Positions 53,068 through 64,000 of a stretch of 64,000 nucleotides of DNA are shown in pieces. A program made the translations under genes and the position numbers. This stretch comes from Gracilaria vermiculophylla (taxonomy: Eukaryota > Rhodophyta > Florideophyceae > Gracilariales > Gracilariaceae): assembly GCA_019155205.2 (NCBI GenBank), contig JAHNZQ020003148.1, positions 36,182 to 100,181 on the forward strand, read 5' to 3'. The notes beneath the pieces are model-generated. The model was not told the DNA's origin. It did not search any database and worked only from the letters and a program-made list of their open reading frames with translations. Within the stretch, counting starts at the first letter, position 1; every line of letters starts with the position of its first letter.

Positions 53068-54000
53068 CTGGGAAGAGTGGTAGAAAAAAACGCTGGGGAT
53101 GGATGACCAGCACAGCGGTGGAAGTGGACGACGAGAGGGAAAAAGAGTCAGTCGAAATAGTCGTCGGGCTCCAAATCTTGGTCTGATACGGCTTCTTGAA
53201 GAGCCATGCGCCGGTGAAACGAGAGCAAGCACGAAGTGTAGGCGAGTTCCCGAAAACGCGTGGACCCAAGAGAAAGAGGGCGGAGAAGAGGCGGGCGGTG
53301 CCGGGCCGACGGGTCAAGGGCAATGAGGGCGAGAAGGGTGGACGGAATGAGAGGTGAGGCAAAGTCTCACGTGCGGACGCGGCGGGAAAGGTGGAAGTGA
53401 AAGAAGCGGGATGGAAGGGCACAAGGCGCGTGGCGGAGTGGTGGCGCAGTGGTGGCGGGAGGCGGGGGGGTTGCGCCAACAAAAGGAGGGGTTGCGAACG
53501 CGCGGAGATGGGCGTCGGGGCTGGGAGGCTAGGAGGCGCTTGTGACTGCGAGCAGACCGCTCGAGGCGCGTGCGCGCGGCGTTACGCGGCAGCCGTGGGG
53601 TGGCCGTGGGGTGGGCAGAGGGATGTCTACGGAGGGGCGCGCGAGCGACGTAGTAAAGTTTGCGCCCATAACGAGTGCGAGCGGCGTGCATGTTGGGGCC
53701 GTTAGGGGCCGCAACCGTGGCGGCCGGTGACGTGTACGACGTGTCGCACAGCCGTTGGCATGACCAGATTGGTGGGGCGCGACGGCGCCGCGTCAGACGC
53801 GCGTGCAAGGCGCGCGGGCGTGGGCGGCGGGGACGCATAGGGGGTGTGAATCAGCGGCGCTGGAGGCGAATCCGCCTCCAGCACAATTCTGCTCGCCGAG
53901 ACCGCCCTGTGTGGCTGCCAGGCGCGCCATTCAGCGCCGTTGGCGCCGCCCGCTCTCGCCTTACAGTGCGTATGCACCTGCTTGCAGTGCCTGCAACCGC
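52838..54000 (-). promoter_or_regulatory. leader and GC-rich upstream block of the kinase gene
   Basis: On the minus strand, from the ATG outward: a 210-nt C-dominated tract (52858-53067), a CT-rich leader (to about 53.5 kb), then a GC-rich block (53.55-54.0 kb) with GCGCGCC and AGCGCCGTTGGCGCC. ORFs here on both strands are shadows. This is the same arrangement as at the MYB and malectin genes. Confidence 0.45.
52858..53067 (+). repeat. giant poly-G tract (210 nt)
   Basis: Almost pure G on plus with a few interruptions (AGAAAAAA near 52901, single C or T bases elsewhere). It lies in the 5' leader of the kinase gene, 20 bp upstream of its ATG, and so would be poly-C in the transcript. Length and interruptions may be sequencing artefacts. 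Confidence 0.9.
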
Positions 54001-56310
54001 TTGGCGCGCTTGCTCCGCACTTGCATCTCGCTGAACCCCATCATATCTCCTTATGTACTGCATATGAAATGTGCATCTCTGACATAAACGCGAGTCATCT
54101 ATCTGTGCCTTTGCTTCTCTGACACGTCAACATCCGGATACCGCCCCACAAACAACACAAGCAACCGCCATCTGTCACCCCCGAAGAGCATAATTCAGGG
54201 CTCTCGTTCTCATCTGCTGCCCAGACGCCGCCCTGCTTACATCTGCATGGACGTTCTTTGGAATCACGAAGTGTCCTTCCATCAGATAGTGCTATTTCTG
54301 TAAAATAGAGAAAAAATTTGGTCATAGGTAGTACACAAATTAGATCAAGGTCATTGTGAGTCAAATTAATGGTGCAATGTCATTTTTCATTGTTCACATG
54401 AAGACAAAGAGGAGTGTTTTTATTCTGAACTTGATCGCTATGAATGCAGCACAACTATGTTCTGGTCCACCAAAGCACTCAAAGCTTCACAGAACAACGG
54501 CTGCAGAAAGAGAATAAAGAATGTCGAAAAGGTACCGTTTGTTCTTTTCACACTCCTCACAGCCACGGTTCATGTCTGTAAAACGCCGTTCCCTTTTCTC
54601 CACGCTTCTTTCCTGTCGTCAATCGATACGAGAATCTAACATTTGAAAGATAATTACCAGAAACCTCCTGCGTCAACAAAAAAAATAGGGCATCGCAGTC
54701 GAATAAACAAGCATTTCGACCAAATTTTTAAATACATGCAGGACTGAAAGCATCAAAGCGGGCTGACAGAAATCTTGTGCTTTAAATTAAAATTCAACAG
54801 TTTGACCGACTCATTTCATCAATAGATATTATGCCTGATCACCGGTATGATTGTCGATCTCCTTAAAATAAGTGATGATTCAATGGCTCTGTGTCTCATC
54901 GAAAACCTTCACTTGTATGCCCTGGAGAGCATCACAAAAAAAAGAAAATGTCTCTTCAATTACGAACTGTGGAATTTTCGAACATCACGAAAAACTTTTA
55001 GTCTCCGCGAAAATCTCGAGAGTACGACTATAAATTGCGGTATAACGGTGCTTGAAGCTTATTCTCGAGCAAGTAAGTTCCTGTTTCGAGAACACTCATA
55101 TTTTAAAGTTGCTTCTATACAATTATTTTTATTCTATGGAATACGGATAATCATGATACTTTTAACTTAGTCACAGAACAAAAAACGAAAAAACAAATTC
55201 TTACAATAAACACTCTAGAATCATCACTTTAAGCGTTTCTATCATTGTAGATTAGGACTGATTTATATCAAACGTGGCACATACAGTGCGTTTCAAAAGT
55301 ATAGGACAGTGCAAAAACGCGACAAAATATGGAGTTTTGCCTACTGTAGCCACCCCCATTCGTGAAAACCTTCAAAAACGCGTTTCAAAAGTATAGGACA
55401 TTTCGAACTCGCGCGTGATATTTTCTACAACACGTTGTTTTCTTTCTTCAAAAAGACATGAAATCTTCTACATTAAAAGCTTAAAATACAATACTTCAAT
55501 CAGTTACATAGATCTTTACCTTTTTTTCCATCTTTATATCATTTTCTTTAATATTCACTGTAATATAAACATAAAGTTTTATTGATAGCCTAATAACGCT
55601 CAGCTGCAACAATATACAGAACTTTCTGCACGAATATTATCCTGGCTATGTATTTTGCACTAAAACAACCCATGAAAAGAGCGATACGTTTACAGAAAAT
55701 GAATTAAATGGTAATGAAAAACTCTTCAAAATTCTTTCGGTTTATAAAACTGAACATCATTTCCGTTTGGAAGGTGCAAATAAACAAAACATACTGCCAC
55801 AGTGTGCAATGAACATTGAAATAAAAGACAGCTGCGAAAATATTGTATTCTAAATTGAGTAAAAATTTGATTTTGATGAATAACAGTGTCTTAAATATAT
55901 TTCTATCATAAGCAAAAAAGATCAAACAAAATTTGAACAAACAAAAGTTCTATTAAAGCTTATATTATTCCATGTACTGGACTCTTGATAAAAACAACTA
56001 CATATAGAGCCTTTGCAGTAAGTATTATAGACTCAAAAAGGCTTTCAAATGCTTTCAAACAACTTTGTATAAAATTTTACATATCTGATCAGAAATGTAC
56101 ACTGGTTTTTCCCTATGATAGTGCCGCCGTTTAGTTGTCTTTAGCAATGAAAAAGATTTTTTGCTTGCTATAAAGTAATGCCATGCCAAGCAGTTACTTG
56201 TGCGTTAAGTTCACTTAAACCATTTTGAAAATGAATAAGATGTACTCGTTAGATTGATTTATGGCCAGATTAGGCCATTCTGAACAGGCTTTCATTAAAG
56301 CAAAAGTATT
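54000..56310. other. AT-rich intergenic desert
   Basis: No supported gene. A 107-codon plus ORF (54847-55170) is AT-driven with no domain. Mariner-type termini are at about 55282-55405 (listed). The rest shows nothing. Confidence 0.5.
55282..55405 (+). repeat. Tc1/mariner-type terminal repeats without transposase
   Basis: TACAGTGCGTTTCAAAAGTA (55282-55301) matches the left end of the element at 8015 for its first 17 bases. A second copy of the CGTTTCAAAAGTATAGGACA segment begins near 55380 in the same orientation. No transposase is present, so this is a terminal fragment, possibly with the two direct end repeats that some Tc1 elements carry. Confidence 0.6.
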
Positions 56311-56324
56311 TGTGGTACTGTCAG

Positions 56325-56581
56325 TGGAACAGAGTGTCGATCGGTTCTCTGTCCTCGTCTGTCGGTTGAGTCGTTTCGTCTTCACTCCCCCTTCAGGTCC
56401 CGGTCCCCCCGTCCCCCCTCTTGCCGGCTGTAGAGCAGTGACCGCCTTAAATACTAGAGAAGGTTCTAATTGTTAACTACTTACTGTTACCATTAAATTG
56501 ACACGATGTCCATACTTCCTGGTCACCTGTCATTATATGCCTTGGGTCAAGTCATCAGGGATTGCGAGGTACTGTGTTACA
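56325..56581 (-). repeat. 3' LTR of family C chromovirus
   Basis: 257 bp, TGGAACAGAG...GTGTTACA, same length as the partner at 61225-61481. Directly inside (from 56582) the minus strand reads AAGAAAAGGGTGAG, a polypurine tract. Confidence 0.9.
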
Positions 56582-56582
56582 C

Positions 56583-59500
56583 TCACCCTTTTCTTAAGTT
56601 CGACGTCCTCGTCGAAGTCTCATAATCTTTAACCAAGTCCTTGCAGTTCTTCAGTTCGTCTCTGGTCATCCATACAGCTTCCGAAACAGGGTCATCTGCA
56701 AACGGTACCAAGTAGTATACGCGACGGTTCTCCCGCTTCTTGTCGAGAATCGCAAACACTTCCTGCTCTACAGTTCCATCTACGTCGATAACTACTGACA
56801 ATGGTCCCTTGCGTCCAAGCGGTTTCTTGTACTTGCGTAGTTTCGAAATATGAAAAACGTTGTGAGCCTTTTTCATCGAAGGTAGAAGCTCGACGCGGTA
56901 CGTCACCGTTCCCATGACTGAGCTTATTTTAAGTGGACCCAGATACTTGGTTCTCCACTTCGCAGGTAGATCAGCTCTGCTGAAGGCACTTAAGTCTTCG
57001 CTTCGCAACAAAACCTAATCTCCTTCTTTAAATGTGATCTCTTTTTGCTTGAGATTTGCATAATGTTGCAGCCTTGCCTGCGCAACAGCTAGATGGTCCC
57101 GTGCTAAAGCAAGAAAGGTATTTCTCTTATCCACCAACTCCGCTGCGCTTTGACATTTGACACCACATGCTTCGGGTTTTCTTGTCACTGGGTTGTGTGG
57201 GATCCTTCCCAGATCAACTTCGAACGGTGTAAGTCCCGTACTCGCGTTTTTCGAAGAGTTGTACTCAAACTCCACTGTGGAAAGCATCTCATGCCAGCTT
57301 TCCTTTTCTTCTTGGATGGTCTTTCGGATCATGTTACTCAAAACTTTGATCATCACTTCAGATTGTCCGTCCGTCTGCGGGTGGTCGCTAGTAGATACGT
57401 TGAGTTTGACGTTTAAAAGCTGAGCCAAGCTGTTCCAGAAGTTTGACGTGAACTTCGGGTCTCGATCGGATATCATCTTGACAGGTATCCCGTGCTTGCT
57501 GAAAACCTCGTCCTGCTGTAATTGAGCGGCTCCAGCGGCCGTCACTTCCTTCTTCGTAGGAATAAATATCGCCAACTTCGAAATTTTCTCAACTATGACG
57601 AACACAGAGTCGAATCCAGCAGTACAACGTGGTATTTCAGTCAGAAAGTCCATGGTTATGACATCCCATACCGTTGCTGGTATCTCATGAGACTGCAGCT
57701 TCCCTTGAGGTCCTGTGTTCGGAACCTTGTTCACTTGACAATCATGACATGCGGAACAGAACTTCTCCGTATCGCTGTACATGTCAGGCCAATAGACATG
57801 TCGCGCCATCCTTGCGTAAGTCTTTTCAGTTCCAAAGTGAGCGGGGACATGGAATTGCTCAATCATGTCAATATGCAGTGTGTGATTGTCGGTAACATAC
57901 AGTCTAGTACTCACAGTACCCTTCCACAGTAGGTATTCGTCTTTGAATTCAAAGTTCGACGCTTGATACGTCACTCTGTTGCTCCTGTCAACTTTTTTGT
58001 ACGGTAAATGAATCACCTGCTTAGCAAAATCGTCGTGTTCATAGCCTGTCTTGATTCGCTACAACAATTTGTCGTTCATCACCTCGATTCGCCGCAAAGC
58101 AGGCTGTTGATCCGGTCTCCTGCTTAGAACACCAAGGACGATGTGTTGTGTACCTGGTACGTGTTCCGTCTCATACGTGTATGACTGCAAGACGTCAAGC
58201 CATCGAGCTTGTCGGCTGGAGAGTCGGGCCTTTGTCTGCAAGTACCTGATGGGTTCGTGGTCTGTCTTAAAAGTAAACTTCCTTCCCTTCAAGTAAATGT
58301 CCCATTCGCGAAGTGCGATCATGAAAGCCAGTTATTCTTGATCGCCTGTGTCCCAGTTTGTTTCCGCTGTGGACAGTCTGTGTGAGAGGTATTCGATTAG
58401 TCGGCCGTCCTCTTCAAGCGTAGCATCAACGGCGTACTTCGATGCGTCAGTAGATAATACAAATTCCTTCTCTCACGATGGGTGAGCAAATACGGGTGCG
58501 GATGTGAAGGCAGTCTTTAGTTTGTCAAACGCCTTCTGTTGTTGATCCCCCCGTTCAAACTGATTTCCTCGAACGATGTCGCTCACTGGCCGCAGTATCC
58601 TGGCATAGTCCTTAATAAACTTCCTGTAGTAATTTTCTAAGCCAATAAACTGCTGCACCTCTCGTACGGATACAGGTGTTGTCCATTCCAGAATTGCATT
58701 CCTCGAACGATCCTGCATGGCAATGCCGTCTGCTGATGCATTATAGCCAAGAACGTCGACTTGGCTAACTCCAATAACACACTTCGCGTGTTTCTCGTAC
58801 AGTCTGTTTGCTCTAAGGATTACAAAGAGCCGCCTCAGGTGCTGTTCATGTTCCTCCTTTGACTTACTGTAGACCAAAACGTCATCCACAAACAAGACCA
58901 AACAATCTCCGTTAAAGTCTCGCAGTAGTGTGGACAATAGTCTCGAGAAACTTGCTGGGGCGTTCATCAATCCAAAGCAAAGAACCCTCCATTCAAATGA
59001 TCCATACCAAGTTCGAATCGCTGTTTTCGGTATGTCCTCTTCTCTGATCCGCATCTGATAATAGGCCCCCAATAGGTCTATCTTAGAGAAGATCTTTGCT
59101 TCACAAACATGATCAATCGCTTCAGAAATCACTGGTATTGGGTTTGAGTCGGGTATGGTTATCTTGAGTAACGCCCGGTAGTCACAAACCATTCGAAGGT
59201 CACCCTCCTTCTTCTTCACGAAAAATACTGGGGATTCATATGGCGAGCTAGACGGGCGGATAAGTCCTTTCGATAGAAGCACCTGCAACTGTCGTTTGAG
59301 TTCCAATAACTCAGCGTGAGAAAGTCGGATCACTGCCCTTACAGGAGGGGCCTGGTCCTTCTTCAAGTTGATCTCAAAGTCAATGCCACGCTTCGGTGGA
59401 AGCATGTCTGGTAGTTCATCCAGAAAAACGTCCTGGAATTCTGTCACCAAGTCTGAAACGTCAAGGGACACAGTCATACTGTTCTTTGTGGGCTGCATCC

Positions 59501-60053
59501 TGACTTCAAATAGCTCTGCCTTTCGTTTCCGCACGAGCTTTTTCATTGTCTTGATCGAATTCTTTTTGAACGTGATCGCGTTCTTGCTTGATCTCGTATT
59601 CTAAGGGCGCAGAATCTTCATTGAACCATCAGCTTTCTTGATTCGGACGCAACCTGTGTGCCAGGCAATATCCGGGTGGTGTGTCCGCAACCATTTCCTT
59701 CCAATAACAAACTTTATGTCCCCCTTCATTGGTAGAACATAAACTTCTTCCGTGCTTGTGACGTTGCCAAACGTCAGTGTGGCCATTGTCTTGCACTGCG
59801 CTGTGGTCCTTGATCCGTTGCCGAGTTCAACGTCATTGTCTACGCGCATCATCGTAAGACCAAGTCGTTTAGCCATACTTGGATCTATAAAACAGTGATT
59901 TGCACCTGGGCCGAGGTCTCCAAGTACTCTCTGTCCATTCACGGTGCATTCATAAAACATGTTGCCCTCGTCCGTGGCTGTATTCAATGATGACAGCCTC
60001 AATGACACTTCGGGAGATGAGTCATCTTCATTCGCCGTCTCGAGGGACGGCAT
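56583..60053 (-). pseudogene. family C pol: protease, RT, RNase H, integrase, chromodomain
   Basis: One reading frame on the minus strand, broken only by stops. Protease (59601-60053) has a DLGPGANHCFID core in place of the usual DSGA. RT (58473-59546) has LFVDDVLVYS. RNase H (58059-58470) has TDHEPIRYLQT. Integrase (57015-58016) has an HHCC zinc region (HFGTEKTYARM...CSACHDC), TMDFLTEIP, SDRDPKFTS and DGQSE. The end (56583-57011) has a chromodomain-like segment (EQEVFAILDKKRENRRVYYL, EAVWM). In-frame stops: TAG 59601, TGA 58473, TAA ~58333, TAG 58059, TAG 57015. Most fit a former CAG or CGA codon. Compared with family A, the frame is otherwise well kept, which suggests a younger insertion. 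Confidence 0.9.
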
Positions 60054-60059
60054 TACTCT

Positions 60060-61189
60060 TTTGGGGAATCGTGAGCGTCGGTTGTCTTTCCGTTTCCAGA
60101 GTCATCCGGACACGTGTGGGATGGCGTGTACTTCCCACCGCAATTGTAGCAGCGTGCACTATTGCGACACAAACTCCTCTCCCCATCCTCAACCGGTCCT
60201 CAATACAGTGCATCCTTTTCTCGGTTCTTTGTCTTGGTTTTTAGTCGCACCCTCCTTCTTGTTTTTTCGTTTCTTCGTTGGTGCACGATTTTTGTTGGTC
60301 TTGCTGGAGAGGTCAGTAATACGTTTCGTGGATTTGCTGTTCCATTGCATGGCTATTTCCAGCATTCTTGCGTGCTCATAAACGTCCTGTAAGCTCTCAG
60401 GCTCTCCAGTGGGGTACTTCTTCGCGAATTCTTCCTTGAACTCATCAGTCTATCCGTTGAAGAAAAACAAATATGCTTCCGATGAAGGTGTACGACAGAT
60501 CTCCACCAAGTCGCGAAACGTCGATACATACCAATCTACTGAATTCGTCAGTCTGTGCTTCATGAGCCTTGTCTTGGCTCTTGCCTTCTCATCAGCTGGC
60601 ACAAATTCCTTAAACATAGCTTCTTGTAAGTCTGACACGGTCGTCGGCTTACGATCGTTTGCTTCGAAGTTCATCATCCATGTCGCAGCCCGGTCTCTCA
60701 GGTAACAGTCTGCAAGGTCCAGCATGTTGGACTCTGTCATCTTTCCCAGCTTTCCCACATTTCACGTTGTAGATAAAGGCTCTCACTTTGGTCGAGTTTT
60801 GCTCATCGCGGGATCCCGTGAAAGAACTGATTTAAGGTATCTTGGTCGGAGCGATTGGTGGGGTGTTCACTGCATACCTTGCTGATGAAACTCAGCTGAA
60901 TCGGCTCCTTGTACCGCAGTTCAAGCTGGCGGAACTTTGCTAGTGAGCTGTGCAATCTCGGCCTGTTGCGCTTCGATCAGCGAACGCATGCTCTGCAACT
61001 GTTCTTGCATTGCTTGTATCGTGGCAGCTGCTCCAATAAAACGCCCTGATCCATTTCCTGGACATCCTCCGGTACTGGAGATGTGTTCATCGACATCTCG
61101 GAAAGTGCGGAACGTTGCGAAGGTCGTGATTCAATTCTTGCAGCCGAACGTGTCCTCGGTCTCGGTATCTGCGACGGTCTGGTAGGCAT
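60060..61189 (-). pseudogene. family C gag
   Basis: The minus-strand region between the 5' LTR and protease. Starting near 61189 it is Ser/Arg/Pro-rich, with a capsid-like block at 60450-60758 (LADCYLRDRAATWMMNFEAN, SDLQEAMFKEFVP, RLTNSVDWYVSTFRDLV) typical of gypsy gag. A TAG stop at 60450 follows the FFNG segment, after which the frame continues with a Lys/Arg-rich stretch and a zinc knuckle near 60100-60150 (CYNCGGKYTPSHTC). A frame change near 60.8-60.97 kb separates the N-terminal piece. Confidence 0.7.
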
Positions 61190-61224
61190 TTGTTCGTCGA
61201 TCCGTTCGTGGCGATGCTACCGAG

Positions 61225-61481
61225 TGGAACAGAGTTTCGATCGGTTCTCTGTTCTCGTCTGTCGGTCGAGTCGTTTCGTCTTTACACCCCCTTCAGGTCC
61301 CGGCCCCCCCGTCCCCCCTCTTACCGGCTGTAGAGCAGCGACCACCTTAAATACAGGAGAAAGTTCTAATTCTTAACTAATTACTGTTACCATTAAAGTG
61401 ACACGATGTCCATAATTCCTGGGCACCTGTCATTATTTGCCTTGGGTCAAGTCATCAGCGTATGCGAGGTAATGTGTTACA
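61225..61481 (-). repeat. 5' LTR of family C chromovirus
   Basis: 257 bp with the same termini as the LTR at 56325. The two copies differ by about a dozen substitutions. Confidence 0.9.
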
Positions 61482-61486
61482 GTAAG

Positions 61487-62022
61487 CCCTCCTCTCGAGG
61501 TAGTAAAGCACAACGTCTGTTAGGAGTTTTGGTTGACTCCAAAGGCGCGTATTCCTAAAGGTGGTCTCCGGTATCCGCTGTCACGAGCCGGGGGAATTCT
61601 TGAAGGGGATCCGCAAACGCCAAGCGGAGGGGGAGGTTCACTGGGCGGACAATGCTCCTACAGGCGCTGCTATGATGCGACCTGGGGATCGGCGGCTTAG
61701 AAACCTGCGTAGATGGACAAGAGACTCCAACCGGAAAAGAAGATAAAGACTCAAGGGTGCTTGTCTTTACTTCCCCAGAGGTGGAGCTCAACCAGCAGGT
61801 TCAATACCAATCCGGGAGCTCGCCTCGGCAGTTCTCACTATTGTACTTACCTGCCAAAATTAACTAAAATAAATAATAATTCTACCGTTCCTCAAGGATA
61901 CTGTAGCGCACGTGGGCGGGACTATGCACCACGTGGCCCAGCGAATAAAATACGAGCCCTCCTTAGGAATATTATACCTTAAGGCCAAGCCACCCTATTT
62001 CCGTAGGAGCCGCTGTACTACA
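61487..62022 (-). repeat. LTR of family A copy 2 (main part)
   Basis: Continuation of the LTR begun at 56311 on the far side of the family C insertion. It ends CTGTACTACA, then a purine-rich tract on minus (62023-62034). Confidence 0.88.
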
Positions 62023-62534
62023 TACCCCCTTCTCTAAATTGCAGCACGTCCTCGAGGGGCATCTTCCGCATTCTTGATCCCTGGGGTGGCTCCTATCGGT
62101 GTTGAGACAAGTGCGGCCTCTGGCGGTTTGCCCGTTCTGCCCTTCAGGAGTTCCTTCCTTATCCCATACTCCTGCGCGGCGTACTGCCGCGGGCTCGCGT
62201 TTCATCCCTTGCGGCGTTTGTGGGCTCTGCTCCTCCATCCCCCGGCTGCGTCTGCTCCTTCTTGGTGTCACCGGTTGGTGCTGCTGCGCCAGTCGGCAAA
62301 AAGATTGTCCGCGTCCTCCGGCGTACCGTGCGTGGTGCAAGCGAGCAACTTTCGTGGACGGAGCATGGGTCAGTCCCGAGGGGATACCGACCCCCTGGAG
62401 GTGCTAGCCACTCCGACTCCTTCGAGGCCACTTCTTTTGGCATCACCCACTTCTTCGCGTCCGCTCATTCCATCTCCAGGAAGTTGCCAGACTCAAAATT
62501 CTCTCGTTTGCACCTCCGTTGTTCTCCGTTGCAT

Positions 62535-63734
62535 ATGAGCGCGCGCCCCGCGATGGTGCTCCATACCTCGACTGATTCCGGTCGCCCGGCTTCGCGTAGA
62601 ATTCCACGATGGCGGCTTGACACGGCTCCCTCCGTGGAGGGGCATTTAACTTCGAATCGTTCCCCAAATGGTGCCAAATCTCTCTTTTCTCAGGTGCTAC
62701 CACGCGTTCGGTCGCCATCCACCCGGCTTCGTACACCTTCGGAATGTCTTCTCCGACTCCGGCGCCTACATCTCCTTCAAATCCTGGGGTATATCACACC
62801 TCAACCGGTGCACCGTTCCGTCCAGGAGAACCCTTCGATCATCGCGCCACGCGGGCGTTCGTCCCGTTCAACGATAGGCGCGTGAGTCTCCCATGTCCCG
62901 TGGAGGATTACATTTACCATTTCGGTCCGTGCCTTCAGGCGATGCGATTCCGCGCCGTCCCAGAAATTGCGTGGAACGACCAAAAGCGGAACCGCGTCGA
63001 TGCGTACCGCGCCCACTGGCTTCATACTGCGGTACATGGTGACAATGCTCCAACCACGGTAGGACACTGTGACACTCCATACCTGAGGTGCGCTGAGGAA
63101 CGAGAGATCCAGGCGCGACTCCAGGTCCTGCTCCACAAGGAGAGTTCGCACCAGAGAGCGGGGCAAACCGAAAGCATTGCCAATGGGCGCTCTGCTCTCG
63201 CGGTGTTGCCCATCGAACCCACACACGATCGCCTGTACTGGCTCAATCGGAATCGATGGGGGACGCACCGTGCGAACGAAACTCGCGTACACACCGCTTT
63301 TGGGTACTTCTGTGGGTAGCATAACACAGAATTCCATGATATGCCCTCCGGGAAACGTCCGTAGTACTACCTTAAGGTGAACGACTCCTGGAGGGATCAC
63401 CGGGTCTCCCGCACCTCTGCGTGGCGACACCCATGAACTTCGCGTATCATACCTCTGTGGTCTTGGATCCCCATGACTCCCTAGGGCGGTTCTTCATGCT
63501 GTTCGCATCGACGGAGTTTGCGGTCGGCACCCTGATGGCGTATCTCCAAGCGGCGGACGAAGGCGTAACCTCCTATACTCGATGCCGCGACGGCCGCCTC
63601 TACTGAGACTCGTCATTTCAGCCGACCACTGGCCGTTTGCTCCAGTTGTCGGCATCCATCATACGGGTCCTGCGCTCCTTTGGCATCCAAAACCTGGTTA
63701 CGGGCACCGCATGGAGTGCGTCCGAGGCAGAGAA
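62535..63734 (+). pseudogene. second copy of the family A antisense ORF, truncated
   Basis: Three consecutive frames carry it: 62535-62885 (start matches copy 1: MVLHT...DSGRPAS...RWRLD), 62744-63319 and 63421-63606 (FAYHTS...DPHDSLGRFFML, equal to copy 1). Relative to copy 1, about 785 bp (62635-63418) are extra. Part of this segment (62744-63319) is open for 191 codons with balanced composition (CPVEDYIYHFGPCLQAM, NRNRWGTHRANETR), so it may be a real portion of the protein lost from copy 1. Frame changes and a TGA at 63604-63606 make this copy inactive. Alignment to copy 1 ends at about 63734. Confidence 0.5.
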
Positions 63735-64000
63735 ACTTACAACAGCAAGGCACAACAAGGCATGACAGTTCCGTACACTCACGAGACCGTCACAGTGCAC
63801 AAATTCACTCAACCACCTTACACTCTCTGTATTCCGCCACCACTCGTGTCCATACAGCAATGTGTGTGTATAGTTACCATGACGAGGCACATTACACTAA
63901 ACCATATCTGGTGTACATGAAGCTGAGTTTGGAAACCATATGGTAGTGACCAACGTACCGAGTAGCACACCTGCACACGTGTACCACACAGAGGCAACGT
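63735..64000. other. unassigned sequence to window end
   Basis: Family A similarity stops at about 63734 and is followed by an ACAC/TGTG-rich, moderately AT-rich sequence. I see no gene or known repeat in it. Confidence 0.4.

Larger units (their letters stand above)
56325..61481 (-). mobile_element. full-length Ty3/gypsy chromovirus, family C
   Basis: A 5.16-kb element on the minus strand with two 257-bp LTRs, gag, protease, RT, RNase H, integrase and a chromodomain-like end. It is flanked by GTCAG (56320-56324) and GTAAG (61482-61486), a 5-bp target duplication with one later change, inside the family A LTR. Just inside its 5' LTR the minus strand has GGTAGCA, the seven bases expected next to the T of a PBS for an initiator-Met tRNA, but the match ends there. 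In-frame stops disable gag-pol. Confidence 0.92.
56311..63734 (-). mobile_element. truncated family A chromovirus copy 2, carrying a nested family C element
   Basis: The first 14 bp of the family A LTR (TGTGGTACTGTCAG, 56311-56324) are separated from the rest (61487-62022) by the complete family C element. Together the LTR pieces are about 550 bp, close to the 554 bp of copy 1. After the LTR come a purine-rich tract (on minus) and the antisense-ORF region, alignable to copy 1 from 13960 to about 14884. Similarity ends at about 63734, so gag-pol is missing. Orientation equals copy 1. Confidence 0.88.

Noticed and set aside
52838..53482. N-terminal extension of the kinase frame (poly-Pro rich, to 53482)
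   Set aside because: It is only the translation of the G/C tract. MGNAMSTT at 52837 is a proper start with a myristoylation signal just after it.

Overview
This window is nuclear DNA of a photosynthetic eukaryote, most consistent with a red alga of the Florideophyceae. That assignment is inference. It rests on long intronless genes, a plastid-targeted DUF760 protein, a single-repeat SHAQKYF-class MYB protein of the plant clock type, a tRNA-Gly with no encoded CCA, and chromovirus, Tc1/mariner and PIF/Harbinger-like transposons. No operon structure is present.

Layout. 1-3.3 kb: a Gln-rich protein of unknown function on the minus strand with a CT-rich leader and a GC-rich upstream block. 3.3-12 kb: an AT-rich desert with a decayed Tc1/mariner copy (8015-9103), a small zinc-finger ORF and a solo LTR (11686-12238) flanked by a perfect 5-bp target duplication. 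12.37-25.2 kb: a PIF/Harbinger-like DNA transposon (Myb/SANT-like ORF on plus, DDE_Tnp_4 transposase on minus, matching terminal repeats at 12373 and 25198). A full-length 9.7-kb Ty3/gypsy chromovirus, called family A here, sits inside it (13406-23135), and a second, diverged LTR-like piece runs into a 100-N assembly gap (24729-24828). 25.9-53.5 kb: the gene-bearing island. It holds a MYB transcription factor, tRNA-Gly(CCC), a two-TM Pro-rich protein, a doubtful gene near 31 kb, a DUF760 protein, a bZIP factor, a secreted malectin/IPT/propeller protein, a SAP30-like Sin3-binding protein divergent from a primase-like protein, and a large EF-hand/kinase fusion. 54-56.3 kb: AT-rich desert with mariner-type termini. 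56.3-63.7 kb: a truncated second family-A chromovirus carrying a complete second chromovirus (family C, 56325-61481) nested 14 bp into its LTR. The last 270 bp are unassigned.

The host genes do not form an obvious pathway. Their nearest link is regulation: two DNA-binding factors, a Sin3/HDAC adaptor and a Ca2+-type kinase. Several share one upstream organisation: a GC-rich CGCGCC-type block followed by a pyrimidine-rich leader on the coding strand. Both chromoviruses are inactive in gag-pol because of in-frame stops that are mostly explained by C-to-T changes. Family A also carries an extra antisense reading frame between pol and the 3' LTR. The most novel candidates are the primase-like protein (46978-48777), the EF-hand/kinase fusion (49412-52837) and this antisense ORF.
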